NCBI GenBank assembly: GCA_001897435.1
Contig: MKSV01000002.1
Span: forward strand, 132,859 to 196,858
From: Acidobacteriales bacterium 59-55
Lineage (GTDB): Bacteria; Acidobacteriota; Terriglobia; Terriglobales; Acidobacteriaceae
Reading direction: 5' to 3'
DNA: 64,000 bases
Shown: positions 8,062 to 17,420 of the stretch, in pieces
Layout of the letters: each line of letters begins with the position of its first letter
How positions within the stretch are numbered: the first letter of the stretch is position 1
Translations under genes and position numbers: made by a program
Notes under the pieces: generated by a model
Told to the model about the DNA's origin: nothing
The model's input: the letters and a program-made list of their open reading frames with translations, nothing else
The model's database searches: none

Positions 8062-8102
8062 ACGGAGACCGGCCTATTTGTGCCGGTCTCCGTTTCTTTT
8101 TC
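8062..8102 (+). terminator. Rho-independent terminator between capsid and connector genes
   Basis: ACGGAGACCGGC (8062-8073) pairs perfectly with GCCGGTCTCCGT (8082-8093) across an 8-nt loop, followed by TTTCTTTTTC. It sits 19 bp upstream of the connector ATG with no promoter visible between. Confidence 0.85.
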
Positions 8103-8120
8103 AAGCCAAAAGGAGACGCC

Positions 8121-8744
8121 ATGGCCTATCTACTACCGGCCGAGTATGTACAGTACGGCTTAACGGCGGAGACAGCGGACAATTGGGTGACGATGGCTTC
8201 CGCGCTGATCGACTCGCACTGCCGCCGCCCCTCTCTGACCGTAACGCAGTATACGGAGCGGCTGCGCCTCACCCCCGGCGCGCAGGCCGTGCGCCTCAGC
8301 TATCGCCCGCTGGCCGTCGCCGCAGGCGCAACCACGCCGCTCGTCAGCGTGCAGGCGCGCTACGGCCGCCCCCGGCGCGGCGAGTTGGCGGACCCCTATC
8401 GCGATCAGGTCGCATGGGCCTTCGGCCTGCCGGGCACCTGGAGCGCGCTCGATGTCGCCAGCGTCGATGTAAACGCGTCGGCGGCCGAGCTGACCTTCCC
8501 CGCGAACTTTCTCGGGCTCGACTATAACGAGGTCGAGGTCGCCTACACCTCCGGCCTGACGACGATTCCCGACGCGGTCAAGATCGCCTGCGTGCAGATC
8601 GTCCGCAACGCGCAGGCCACCCCGGCGATGAACGTCAAGTCCAGCCGCGTCGACACCCTGCAGATGCAGTACTTCAGCAGCTCGCTGATCGACGAGCAGG
8701 TGCGTGCGCTGCTGCGGCCCTACGTGGCAGAGAGGCTGGGGTAA
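8121..8744 (+). CDS. Head-tail connector (adaptor) protein
   Basis: 207 aa, AAAGGAGA ribosome site 7 nt upstream. The pattern matches gp6/gp15-type head completion adaptors: an N-terminal helix AETADNWVTMASALIDSHCR, a beta-rich middle (YTERLRLTPGAQAVRLSYRP), then a C-terminal helical part beginning PDAVKIACVQIVRNA. Expected role: binds the portal ring from below. Placed directly after the capsid gene and 5 bp before the next gene. Confidence 0.6.
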   Translation: MAYLLPAEYVQYGLTAETADNWVTMASALIDSHCRRPSLTVTQYTERLRLTPGAQAVRLSYRPLAVAAGATTPLVSVQARYGRPRRGELADPYRDQVAWAFGLPGTWSALDVASVDVNASAAELTFPANFLGLDYNEVEVAYTSGLTTIPDAVKIACVQIVRNAQATPAMNVKSSRVDTLQMQYFSSSLIDEQVRALLRPYVAERLG

Positions 8745-8749
8745 CGCGT

Positions 8750-9172
8750 ATGGCAGATCTCATCCGTGACACCGGAGCTGCGGCCCGCGCAGCCGATGCG
8801 CTGCTGCGCGGAGTCGGAGGCCGCGCGGTGATCCTGCGTCTTCCCGCCCCTGCCGGCATCGGCGACGCCGAACAGTTGGGCCTCGCCGTCCCCGAGTTTC
8901 AGGACATCGAGCTGGCCCCCGTCGTCATGCGCTCGGCACAGGGTGCCCAGGGCAAGGCTCCGCGCCGGGAGCTTCTGGTCTCGGCAACGGCAGTCGCGGC
9001 GCTGGCCGGATCGCTCGGCTACGGCGCGGCTGAAGCCGTGTTCGGCGCGGCGTTTGGAGTGCTCGTCGACGGCGTTCTACTCTCCATCGAATCGACTGCC
9101 GCTGACGAAACCGCCGGATCGCCCTATTTGTACCGGTTATCGTTACGCGTTCCCGCAACCGAACAGATCTAA
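8750..9172 (+). CDS. Putative head-closure protein
   Basis: 140 aa, starting 5 nt after the connector stop, so probably co-translated. Gly/Ala-rich N-terminus, then beta-strand-like segments (VILRLPAPAG, QDIELAPVVM) and a C-terminal LYRLSLRVPAT. No motif identifies it. Size and position between adaptor and tail terminator fit a head-closure or stopper protein, which is inference from gene order. Confidence 0.5.
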   Translation: MADLIRDTGAAARAADALLRGVGGRAVILRLPAPAGIGDAEQLGLAVPEFQDIELAPVVMRSAQGAQGKAPRRELLVSATAVAALAGSLGYGAAEAVFGAAFGVLVDGVLLSIESTAADETAGSPYLYRLSLRVPATEQI

Positions 9173-9271
9173 AGCAGCAACAAGCAACAAGCAATCACCA
9201 ACCAGCAACCCCAAACAAACGTCATCTCGACCGGAGCGAAGCGCAGTGGAGAGACCCCTGTATTTCGCCGT
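9170..9271 (+). repeat. CAACAA-type leader plus family A repeat
   Basis: AGCAGCAACAAGCAACAAGC-type run (9172-9215), then ACGTCATCTCGACCGGAGCG through GGAGAGACCCCTGTATTTCG. Confidence 0.85.
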
Positions 9272-9305
9272 CCCGCAGCGGCTTCAGCCAGGAGGTTCCA
9301 TAGAA

Positions 9306-9803
9306 ATGCAGAACGCGAAAGACACGTTTTACACGGCCCTGCGCGACCGGCTGGCCACCCTGAACCCGGCGCGGACGATCGTGGTGCGCGGCGTCACCCG
9401 CCCCGGCGTGCTGGTCGAAGAGAACGAGCTTGTCTCCGGCGTCGCGCCCGCCGATATATTCTGTCTGCGCTGGACCGGCCTGAAGGTGGATACACAGAAT
9501 CCCTTGCCGCTCGCCACGCTGACCTGCGAGATTCGCTATGCCACCGCAGGTAACGCGGAAAGCGGCGGCATGGACCGCGGCCGCCTGCTGGCGGCGATGG
9601 ACGCGGAACTGTCGTCAGCCCTCACCGCCGCCCCGCAATCCGTCGCCAAAATGAGCTACACCTCCACCGCCGCGCCCGCCGCACTCGCGACCAACATCTT
9701 CTGGGGAGACCCCACGTTCGGCCCCGCCATCATCACAGGCGAGCGTGTCGAGCGCGCAGCGACCGTCGACGTTTTTTGCTATCAGGAAGCGGGTGAGCGA
9801 TGA
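9306..9803 (+). CDS. Putative tail terminator / tail completion protein
   Basis: 165 aa from ATG 9306 after CAGGAGGTTCCATAGAA (AGGAGG spacing about 10). It begins with an amphipathic helix FYTALRDRLATLNPARTI, then beta-rich segments FCLRWTGLKV and LATLTCEIRYAT, as in tail-terminator ring proteins. It overlaps the next gene by ATGA (9800-9803). Assignment rests on size, secondary structure and position between head closure and tail tube. Confidence 0.5.
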   Translation: MQNAKDTFYTALRDRLATLNPARTIVVRGVTRPGVLVEENELVSGVAPADIFCLRWTGLKVDTQNPLPLATLTCEIRYATAGNAESGGMDRGRLLAAMDAELSSALTAAPQSVAKMSYTSTAAPAALATNIFWGDPTFGPAIITGERVERAATVDVFCYQEAGER

Positions 9804-10765
9804 GCGGATTAGTCAACGCAGTTGCTCCCGTAACCCGCCGCGTGCGCGCCTACTTCGCCCCGGTGGACCGTGCCGCCAACGCACCCGTCCTCTTCGACGC
9901 CGCGCAGGCAGGCAGCTTCGCGCTCGATGCCGCGCCCGCGCCGTGGATCGACCTGGGCTGGTGCTCCGCCTTCACACGCACCAGCGCGACCAGGGTCGAG
10001 CCGCTGCGCACGGGCGCTCCTGCCGTCGTGCAGACGCAGGTACGCACGGAGATCGAGGCCACCGTCTCGCTTCGCTTCGAGAGCTGGGGCAAGCTGCAGA
10101 TGGCGCTCGCCGCCGGGTCACAGCAGATGAACCTGCTGGCGACGGCCGCCGGTGCAACGGCCAACGGCAGCGGAGGCGCGGCCGCAGCCGCGATTCCGCT
10201 GCTCGCCGGGTCCACCGCTATCTCTTTGAACATCGGCGCGGCCGCCGCATCCTTCAACGTGGGCGACCTGATCGCGGTCGATGTCGACTACGCCGGCCAG
10301 CTCGGCTTCGTCGGCAGCGGCATCAGCGGAGCCTGCGTCGCCTCGGCGACCGCGGTGAACGGCGACGCAAACTACGTGCGCCGCATCTCGCTGAACGTCG
10401 CCCGCGTCACCGGCATTGCGGCTGGAGCGTTGCAACTCGGCGCGCCGCTTCCAGCCGGGATCCCGTCGCCCTCGATGCAGGTGAGCCGTCTGGCTGGATT
10501 CGTCGACCGCGAGGGCGGCGGCTGGTTTCAGGAGTGGTCCGCGCTGTTCGTCATGGACGGCGAACAGGGCGACCGCGTGATTTATCACTATCCGCGCCTG
10601 CAATCGATGCAAAGCGCGGCAGAGTCCTTCGAGACGCTGGCCGCGCCGTTCGAACGCGTGCGGCTCGCCGGAGCCTTTCGCGCCCTGCCGGTCAAAGACG
10701 CGAACGACGGCGAGACCGTGCTCTGCTTCCGCAGCTACCTGCCGGCGGCCATGCGCGCGATCTAG
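9800..10765 (+). CDS. Putative tail tube protein
   Basis: 321 aa, start overlapping the previous stop (ATGA). Beta-rich throughout, with PWIDLGWCSAFTRTSATRVE near residue 50 and EIEATVSLRFESWGKLQMAL near 90, a pattern common in major tail proteins (dLG...T...v...f). A Gly/Ala-rich segment covers about 110-140. The C-terminal half (VSRLAGFVDREGGGWFQEWS) is extra relative to minimal tube proteins. Without a tape-measure gene in the cluster, a long tail is uncertain. Confidence 0.5.
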   Translation: MSGLVNAVAPVTRRVRAYFAPVDRAANAPVLFDAAQAGSFALDAAPAPWIDLGWCSAFTRTSATRVEPLRTGAPAVVQTQVRTEIEATVSLRFESWGKLQMALAAGSQQMNLLATAAGATANGSGGAAAAAIPLLAGSTAISLNIGAAAASFNVGDLIAVDVDYAGQLGFVGSGISGACVASATAVNGDANYVRRISLNVARVTGIAAGALQLGAPLPAGIPSPSMQVSRLAGFVDREGGGWFQEWSALFVMDGEQGDRVIYHYPRLQSMQSAAESFETLAAPFERVRLAGAFRALPVKDANDGETVLCFRSYLPAAMRAI

Positions 10766-10776
10766 CCGGAACGGGA

Positions 10777-10949
10777 AGCGAAATACAGGGGTCTCTCCAC
10801 TCCGCTGCGCTCCGGTCGAGATGACGTGGATTGAACGTGGTCCTTTGAGACAGCTTCCGAGAGCACCTCTCAAATTCACGTCATCTCGACCGGAGTCGCG
10901 CAGATCCATCGCGCGACGCAGCGGAGAGACCCCTGTATTTCGCCTTTCC
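10777..10949. repeat. Inverted pair of family A repeats, left of the fibre gene
   Basis: A reverse-orientation copy (10777-10828) and a forward copy (10877-10949, with TCGCGCAGATCC variation) face each other about 50 bp apart, so the transcript could fold into a long imperfect stem. A matching inverted pair lies just after the fibre gene at 15674-15835. Confidence 0.85.
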
Positions 10950-11021
10950 ATCGCGGCAATAGGTCAACCGCGCAGCCGCAAATCATTCGAAGCAGCAACA
11001 ACGCAACAGGAGAGAACAAGC

Positions 11022-14000
11022 ATGCATTGGAAGCCAAGAGGATGGATTCTGGTTAGCGTTCTGCTGGCGATCACGGCTGTAACGGCGAACGCGCAGATTG
11101 CTACCACATCGGTTACAGATACGATCTACCGCGCCGACGGCACGCCCGCGACCGGCACCGTGATCGTCAGTTGGCAGGCGTTCACCACCGCGGAGGGCCA
11201 GAGCGTGCCCAGCGGCAGTACCTCGGCAACGATTGCAAGCGGCGGCGCCATGACGGTGGCGCTGGTGCCCAACGCCGGAGCGACGCCCGTGGGCAGCTAC
11301 TACACGGCGGTCTACCACCTCGACGACGGCACCGTCAGCAAGGAGTTCTGGGTCATCCCCGCGAGCGCGTCTCCGGTCCAACTCAGCACCGTCCGCAACG
11401 CCGTGCTGCCTGCCTCGGTCGCCATGCAGACCGTCAGCAAAAGCTACGTGGACACGGCCATCGCCGCCGCCGTCTCCGGACATCCGCTCGACGGCACGAA
11501 TCCTTACGTGCTCAAGCAGGGCGACGCGATGACCGGACCGTTGACGCTGGCCGCCGATCCCACGCTGGCCGCGCAGGCCGCCAGCAAGCGCTACGTCGAC
11601 AACACCATCAGCGGCATCGCCGCCGGGCTGGGCCAGAAGATCTCCGAGTTTCCCTCGGCTTCGCAGAATGTAGCCCAGCCCACAGGCACCAGCCTGGGCG
11701 TCAACAATCTCAACGGCGTCGAGTACGCCAGCCAGTACGTCAACGGCCTGGGCAACAACGGCATCGCCAACGCCGTCGGCGCCGCGGACTGCGCCGGGGG
11801 TTGCACCGTCAACATCGAGCCGACCTACACCTCGGTCGAGAACTACGATCCCGCCGCCTTCAACAGCAGCCTCGGCGCGGGCACCCACGTCGAGGACCGG
11901 CGCTACGGCTCCCAGCGCGACAGCTTTCTGAATCCCGTCAGCACCTACGCCGCAGGCCTCGACGCGGGCGAGACCCTCGCCGTCACCGCCACGCGCACCG
12001 CCCCCAATCTGCACGCCCGCACCAACGCCGAGCAGTTGAACTACTACGGCATGGTGATCGCGCACAACGGCCTCACCGGCGGATCAAATCTCTTTCCCGC
12101 GTCCATCGAGACGCCGCCCTACTTTAAGAGCAACTACAGCGCCCTCAAACTCTCGGGAAGTTACAACACCATGGGCCAGCATGTGCTCACCGCGCGCGAT
12201 CTCCGCTGCTACGGCGTCGGCGACTGCCTCATGGGATCGCAGTTCCTCTATGCCTCCGGCGGCTTTCGCGACGAGGCCGATGAAGGCGCGCATCCGCTCG
12301 ACGTGCAGATTCAGGAAGACCCGCTGGTCTTCGCGGGCACCTGCGCCTCGGGTTGCACCGCCGGTTCGACGACCGTCATGGTCGCCGCCACCTCCGCGCC
12401 GGGCACCCAGGGCGAGGGCCGCTATCTCATCGACACCAATCCCACGAAGGTGCTCACTGCCGGACAGCTCACCGGCGGCTCGGGCTTCGTCAACAACACG
12501 CCCGGGCCCACGGCCAGCTTCAGCGGAACCGCCTTTCCGGTCAGCGTTCTCTTCTCCACGGCGGCGGCGATTCTCTCGCAGGCCAACGACATGGCTCCGG
12601 GAACGGCGACGGTGGCCATCGCCACCACCGGCGTGCCCACTGGATTTGCCACTGCGACGGCATCGGCCCCCTCCAGCGGCGTGGCCTGCGTGGCCGACCA
12701 GCCCGTCAGCACCCTTCCGCAAAACTACGAGATGGCGAACTACACGGTCGTCGACGGCACGCATCTACAGTTGACGCTCAACAAGCCGCATCGCGCCGGG
12801 GCGACCATCGCCATCGGCGGCCTCTGCGGCTACGGCCTCGAAGAGACGGTCGACACGGCGCGCGGCATTCGCCAGGTCTTTCCCGTCATCGGGTCCTACT
12901 CGGCAACGGGACTGTATTATGCGGGCGGCCTGACCGCCATCGTCGGCGTCGGCGGGCAGACCGGCGGCTTTTTAAACCTCAGCGCGCAGATCGCCTCCAT
13001 CGCACGCAGCGGCAATCTCGTCACCGTCACCACCACTGCACCTCTGCCGGTCGACGTCAACGGCCTCACCCTGACGGTCGCGGGCGTGGCCGACTCCAGC
13101 TATAACGGCAGCTTCGCCGTGACTACCACCGGCCTCAACACGCTGACCTACGCCAGCATCGGCGCGGACGGCGCGAGCAACGGCGGCACGGTCGCCGCGC
13201 TCACCGGCGGCTACGCGCTCTATCCCATGGCCGAGGTCCTCGGCGTCTTCGACAACGCCACCAAAAAAGTCGACGGCCAGATGACGCTCGCGCCCAACAC
13301 CGTTCCCTGGGCCGCGAACGATCCGGTGGAGGAGCCGCACTACTACCAGGAGAAGGTCTCCGCCGACATGAGCTTCGTCGGCCAGACCACGCCGCGGCCC
13401 ACCAACCTGCAAACGGCGGGCATCCAGTACCAGTGGAACGTCGGACCCGGCATGAAGGGATGGGTCATCGCCAACGCCGCGCCCGCGTCGAACTATCTCG
13501 GCAACGGCGGAACGCACACCATCCCCACGGCGGCGTATGCGGCCACCGGCATCTGGCAGACGACGATGGACGCGCAGGCAGGCGACCAGAGCCTCTTCGC
13601 CGTCCACTGCAACTCGCACGGCTGCGGCCGGTGGAACTCCGGCTACAACCTCTTCCAACTGGACAGCAGCGCGGGCTTCGACAGAATCATCTACCAGCCG
13701 CCAACCAGCGCGCTGACGATGAACCTGCGCGGCACGGTCTACGGCTTCACGCCGCAGGCCTTCACGGCGGCAACCGTCAATGCAACCACATTGAACGCAA
13801 CGTCACTCAACGCAACTGCCGTCAGCGCAACCACGCTGACCGGATCGTTGAGCGCGGCCAGCCTTACCGGCACCGTCGCCGCCGCGAATCTTCCGGCGCT
13901 GGGAGCGTCGGGCAGCGGCCACGCCGCGGGCATCGCGCCCGATCCCGGAGCGGTCGCGGGCAGCACCCGCTATCTGCGCGAGGACGGCACATGGTCGGTC

Positions 14001-15650
14001 CCCGTTGGCAGCGGCGGCAGCGGCGTGCCCGTTCCCGTCAACCTGCCGCAGCGTTCCAGCCTGCTCGCCGAGTATCTGCTCAACGAGGGCACGGGCACGG
14101 TGGCCGACGACAGCAGCGGCCACGGCAACAACGGCGTCATCTCCGGCGCGACGTGGGAGGGCAAGGCCGACCTGAACTTCGCCGCCACCGGCGAGTACAT
14201 TCAGTTGCCGACGGCGCTGAACGCGGCGCGGTCGTGGCAGTTCGCGATCTACAACCCGCCGTTCGGCTCCATGACCGCGCCGCAGGCTCCGGGCTACGGC
14301 GCGCCCTCGGCCTTCGGAGCCAATCCGTCGCTGCTCTGCGGCACCGACATGCAGCACCTCTGCCTGATCGCCAACTCGTTCTTCGGTCCGAAGTCGATGC
14401 GCTTTTACGCCTACACCACCGACCGCACCGAAGCAGCCGAGCCGCTCGCTCCGGGCTGGCACATCGTCTCTCTGCTGTGCGGCAGCAACGTCGGCGGCGT
14501 GGTGACGAAGACGCACATCCTCTACGACGGCGCGGAGGTCGGCAGCTACGCTCTGCAGGGAGACGCGGGCACCTGCCCCACGCCGTCCTCGGGCAACTAC
14601 CAGATTGGCGGGTCGTCCGTGCTGACAGGAACGTGGTTTCTGGGGAAGGTCGCCGCGGCCTGGGCCTGGAGCACGCCGCTCTCGCTGGGCGATGCGGCGG
14701 CGGCGGCCAAAAGCGCGCTCGACTACATCCGCGCCAAGGGCGTCGCGACCAGCTTCCGCAAGCCGGTGCACACCGCGCCCTTGATCGTGGGCGGGCTGGA
14801 CTCGCGCACCTTCGGGCAGGGACTGACCCCGTCGACGACATGGCTGGCGACGCTGTCGCTCACCGATCCGACGTACACGACGCTGAACCTCGGCTTCTCC
14901 GGCCAGATGGTCTTCGACGCCTGCGCCATGTTCGACGCCACCTACGCGCCCGAGATTTCTCCCGCATCGGCGCCGACCATCACCGTGATCTGGGGCGGCG
15001 TCAACGACATCCTCTCGTCGAACCAGCCCACGCGGACCATCGCCAACGGGCTGAAGTGCATGGTGCAGAAGGCGAAGGCGCTGGGATCGAGGGTGGTGCT
15101 GGCGACCGAGATCAGCTCGCACTCGAACGCGGGAACCGCAGGCGACGCGGGCAAGGACGCGCTCGACGCGATCATCCGCGCCGAAGGCCACGACTGGGGC
15201 GCGGACAACATCGCCGACCTGGCCACCGATCCGCACCTGGGGCCGGACGGCGCTTCGGCCAACACCGCATGCTTCCCCGACAACCTGCACCCCGGCCCGG
15301 CGTGCGAGCCGTACGTCACCGCCATCATGAGCGACGCCATCAACGAACTGCTCGGCTCGACGGCGAGCGGCCGCCACGCGACGGCGGCGGCGACCTATCA
15401 GGAGACGGCGGGCGACCGCTTCCTCGACCTGACCGGAACATCCGCGCAGACGGTGAGCCTGCCCGACTGTATCGGCTACTCACTCCAACGTGAGGTAGTG
15501 AACCTGAGCAGCGCGGCGGCGACCGTGGCCGCGATCAACAGCGAGACACTGACCGGCAACGCATCGCTCGCGGCGGGAGCGCGGGCGCTCTTCGTACCTG
15601 TACCCGGCGCTCCGGCTACCGGCGGCTGCCGCTGGCAACGGACGGAGTAG
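11022..15650 (+). CDS. Secreted-type giant fibre protein with LamG-like and SGNH esterase domains
   Basis: 1542 aa from ATG 11022 (ACAGGAGAGAACAAGC upstream). Residues 1-24 form a clear signal peptide (basic start, WILVSVLLAITAVTANA core, cleavage after ANAQ). Residues about 130-190 carry fibre-like KSYVDTAIAAA and KQGDAMTGPLTL motifs. About 905-945 is a TLNATSLNATAVSATTL ladder followed by YLREDGTWSVP. About 1015-1190 is a LamG/concanavalin-like domain (VADDSSGHGNN). About 1250-1450 is an SGNH hydrolase with GLDSRTFGQG, WGGVNDI and DNLHP blocks. The role may be carbohydrate deacetylation or receptor binding. A Sec signal on a virion fibre is odd, so it could be a cell-surface protein instead. 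Confidence 0.65.
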   Translation: MHWKPRGWILVSVLLAITAVTANAQIATTSVTDTIYRADGTPATGTVIVSWQAFTTAEGQSVPSGSTSATIASGGAMTVALVPNAGATPVGSYYTAVYHLDDGTVSKEFWVIPASASPVQLSTVRNAVLPASVAMQTVSKSYVDTAIAAAVSGHPLDGTNPYVLKQGDAMTGPLTLAADPTLAAQAASKRYVDNTISGIAAGLGQKISEFPSASQNVAQPTGTSLGVNNLNGVEYASQYVNGLGNNGIANAVGAADCAGGCTVNIEPTYTSVENYDPAAFNSSLGAGTHVEDRRYGSQRDSFLNPVSTYAAGLDAGETLAVTATRTAPNLHARTNAEQLNYYGMVIAHNGLTGGSNLFPASIETPPYFKSNYSALKLSGSYNTMGQHVLTARDLRCYGVGDCLMGSQFLYASGGFRDEADEGAHPLDVQIQEDPLVFAGTCASGCTAGSTTVMVAATSAPGTQGEGRYLIDTNPTKVLTAGQLTGGSGFVNNTPGPTASFSGTAFPVSVLFSTAAAILSQANDMAPGTATVAIATTGVPTGFATATASAPSSGVACVADQPVSTLPQNYEMANYTVVDGTHLQLTLNKPHRAGATIAIGGLCGYGLEETVDTARGIRQVFPVIGSYSATGLYYAGGLTAIVGVGGQTGGFLNLSAQIASIARSGNLVTVTTTAPLPVDVNGLTLTVAGVADSSYNGSFAVTTTGLNTLTYASIGADGASNGGTVAALTGGYALYPMAEVLGVFDNATKKVDGQMTLAPNTVPWAANDPVEEPHYYQEKVSADMSFVGQTTPRPTNLQTAGIQYQWNVGPGMKGWVIANAAPASNYLGNGGTHTIPTAAYAATGIWQTTMDAQAGDQSLFAVHCNSHGCGRWNSGYNLFQLDSSAGFDRIIYQPPTSALTMNLRGTVYGFTPQAFTAATVNATTLNATSLNATAVSATTLTGSLSAASLTGTVAAANLPALGASGSGHAAGIAPDPGAVAGSTRYLREDGTWSVPVGSGGSGVPVPVNLPQRSSLLAEYLLNEGTGTVADDSSGHGNNGVISGATWEGKADLNFAATGEYIQLPTALNAARSWQFAIYNPPFGSMTAPQAPGYGAPSAFGANPSLLCGTDMQHLCLIANSFFGPKSMRFYAYTTDRTEAAEPLAPGWHIVSLLCGSNVGGVVTKTHILYDGAEVGSYALQGDAGTCPTPSSGNYQIGGSSVLTGTWFLGKVAAAWAWSTPLSLGDAAAAAKSALDYIRAKGVATSFRKPVHTAPLIVGGLDSRTFGQGLTPSTTWLATLSLTDPTYTTLNLGFSGQMVFDACAMFDATYAPEISPASAPTITVIWGGVNDILSSNQPTRTIANGLKCMVQKAKALGSRVVLATEISSHSNAGTAGDAGKDALDAIIRAEGHDWGADNIADLATDPHLGPDGASANTACFPDNLHPGPACEPYVTAIMSDAINELLGSTASGRHATAAATYQETAGDRFLDLTGTSAQTVSLPDCIGYSLQREVVNLSSAAATVAAINSETLTGNASLAAGARALFVPVPGAPATGGCRWQRTE

Positions 15651-15673
15651 AGCGCGGCAGCTTTGTGAGAGAT

Positions 15674-15835
15674 GCAAATACAGGGGTCTCTCCGCTCCGC
15701 TTCGCTTCGGTCGAGATGACGTGTTTTTGAGTTAGGGATGGTCTTCGGTTAAGCGCAAAACGCTACGTCATCTCGACCGGAGCGACGGACGGTTTTCGTC
15801 CGTTGCGCAGTGGAGAGACCCCTGTATTTGCCGTT
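15674..15835. repeat. Inverted pair of family A repeats, right of the fibre gene
   Basis: A reverse copy (15674-15723) and a forward copy (15764-15830) containing an extra small palindrome GACGGACGGTTTTCGTCCGT. Together with 10777-10949 they bracket the fibre gene. Confidence 0.85.
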
Positions 15836-15925
15836 GCCTGTTTTAACCCTCATCCCAAGCGTGAGCCGTGAAATGACGCGGCTTGCGAGATGACGTGGAA
15901 TTGCGAACAGAAATGTGGGGAAGGA

Positions 15926-17413
15926 ATGAATGGAAGAGATGAGGACCAATGGAGGCTGGATGATCTGCTGGAGTACGGCAAAGCGATCGACCAGCCAGAA
16001 AAGATCTTCGACGTCGCGCGCCAACTGTTGCGCGTGCGCGACCGCGAAGGCATGGAGCAGCCGCTCGCAGCCAACACCGTGCAGAAGCAGTTCGAGCGCA
16101 GGCGCGGACGACACAACATCGTGCTCAAGGCGCGGCAGATGGGCATCACCACCTGGGTCGCTGCGCGGTTTTTTCTTAAGACGATCACCGCGTGCGGCGT
16201 GATGACCGTGCAGGTGGCGCACACGCGCGAGGCCGCCGAGGGCATCTTCCGCATGGTGCAGCGCTTCTGGGAGTGCCTGCCCGAAAAGCTGCGGCTCGGC
16301 CCCTTGCGGCGCAGCCGCGCCAACGTCGGCCAGATGCGCTTCGCCGCGCTCGACAGCGAGTTCCGCGTCTTCAGCGCGAGCGACATCGGCGCGGGCCGCG
16401 GCCTGACCATGCAGAACCTGCATTGCAGCGAGCTGAGCCGCTGGACCGGCGACGCCGCCGAGACGCTTGCGGGCCTGCGCGCCGCGCTCGCTCCCGGCGG
16501 CGAGCTGGTGATGGAGTCGACGCCCAACGGCGCCTACGGCTGCTTCTACGAGGAGTGGGGCCGCGCCGCCGCCGACGGCAGCGAGGTGGTGCCGCACTTC
16601 TTTCCGTGGTGGATGGAAGATGCTTATGTATCCGCATCGGTTACAGACTTCACCGAGGAGGAGCAGGCGCTGGCGCGAACGCACGGCCTCTCGGCGCGGC
16701 AGATCGGTTTTCGCCGCTCGCTCGAGGCCAGCTATCACGGCCTGCGCTCGCAGGAGTTCGCCGAAGATCCGGAGACCTGCTTCAAGGCGACCGGCGACTG
16801 CTGCTTCGAGGCCGAGGCCATCGAGGCGCGGCTCGCCGAACTGGACAGCCCGATGGAGACGCGGCGCGGCGGCGCGTTGCAGATCTGGCTGCCGCCGCTC
16901 GCGGGCAGAGAATATCTGCTCGCGGTCGACACGGCCGGCGGCGGCTCCGATGGCGACTTCGCCGCCGTCCAGGTCATCGACCTGGAGTCGGGGATGCAGT
17001 GCGCGGAGCTGCAACAGCGGCTGCGGGCGCTCGATCTGGCCAAGGCTGCCGCCGCGCTCGGACGCGAGTACAACGGCGCGACGATCGCCGTCGAGCGCAA
17101 CAACCACGGCTCGGGCGTGCTCGCGTATCTCGACAACAGCGAGCACTACGCGAAGGTCTACGCCACGCCGGACGGCAACGCCGGATGGCTGACCTCGGCG
17201 GGCAGCAAGCCCGGCATGGTCAGCCGCATGGGCGCGCTGCTGGTCGAGTCGCCGGGAATGTTTCTCAGCCGCAGGCTGCTGGCCGAGTGCCGCACCTTCA
17301 TCACGCAGCCCGGAGGCGGCACCGGCGCGGCCAGCGGAGCGCACGACGACTGCCTGATGGCCATGGCCATCGCGCAGGCCGTCCGCGCGGAGATGATCGT
17401 GAGAAGAAGGTAA
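15926..17413 (+). CDS. Phage terminase large subunit
   Basis: 495 aa packaging motor with C-terminal nuclease. Start ATG 15926 follows GGGGAAGGA; an in-frame ATG at 15890 lacks a ribosome site. The ATPase half shows a deviant Walker A (LKARQMGITTW, about 67-77), a Walker B-like LHCSEL (about 165) and the coupling motif ESTPNG (about 193). The RNase H-like nuclease half shows AVDTAGGGSDGDFAAV (about 333) and an AHDDCLMA acidic pair (about 472). Length and motifs are complete, so DNA packaging could be functional. No small terminase is recognisable beside it, and it lies downstream of capsid and tail genes rather than upstream. Confidence 0.85.
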   Translation: MNGRDEDQWRLDDLLEYGKAIDQPEKIFDVARQLLRVRDREGMEQPLAANTVQKQFERRRGRHNIVLKARQMGITTWVAARFFLKTITACGVMTVQVAHTREAAEGIFRMVQRFWECLPEKLRLGPLRRSRANVGQMRFAALDSEFRVFSASDIGAGRGLTMQNLHCSELSRWTGDAAETLAGLRAALAPGGELVMESTPNGAYGCFYEEWGRAAADGSEVVPHFFPWWMEDAYVSASVTDFTEEEQALARTHGLSARQIGFRRSLEASYHGLRSQEFAEDPETCFKATGDCCFEAEAIEARLAELDSPMETRRGGALQIWLPPLAGREYLLAVDTAGGGSDGDFAAVQVIDLESGMQCAELQQRLRALDLAKAAAALGREYNGATIAVERNNHGSGVLAYLDNSEHYAKVYATPDGNAGWLTSAGSKPGMVSRMGALLVESPGMFLSRRLLAECRTFITQPGGGTGAASGAHDDCLMAMAIAQAVRAEMIVRRR

Positions 17414-17420
17414 AGAGAGT

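Noticed and set aside
13433..15493. 686-aa Arg-rich frame overlapping the fibre gene
   Set aside because: Out-of-frame shadow; highly Arg/His-rich composition typical of shifted frames in GC-rich genes, while the fibre frame has coherent domains.
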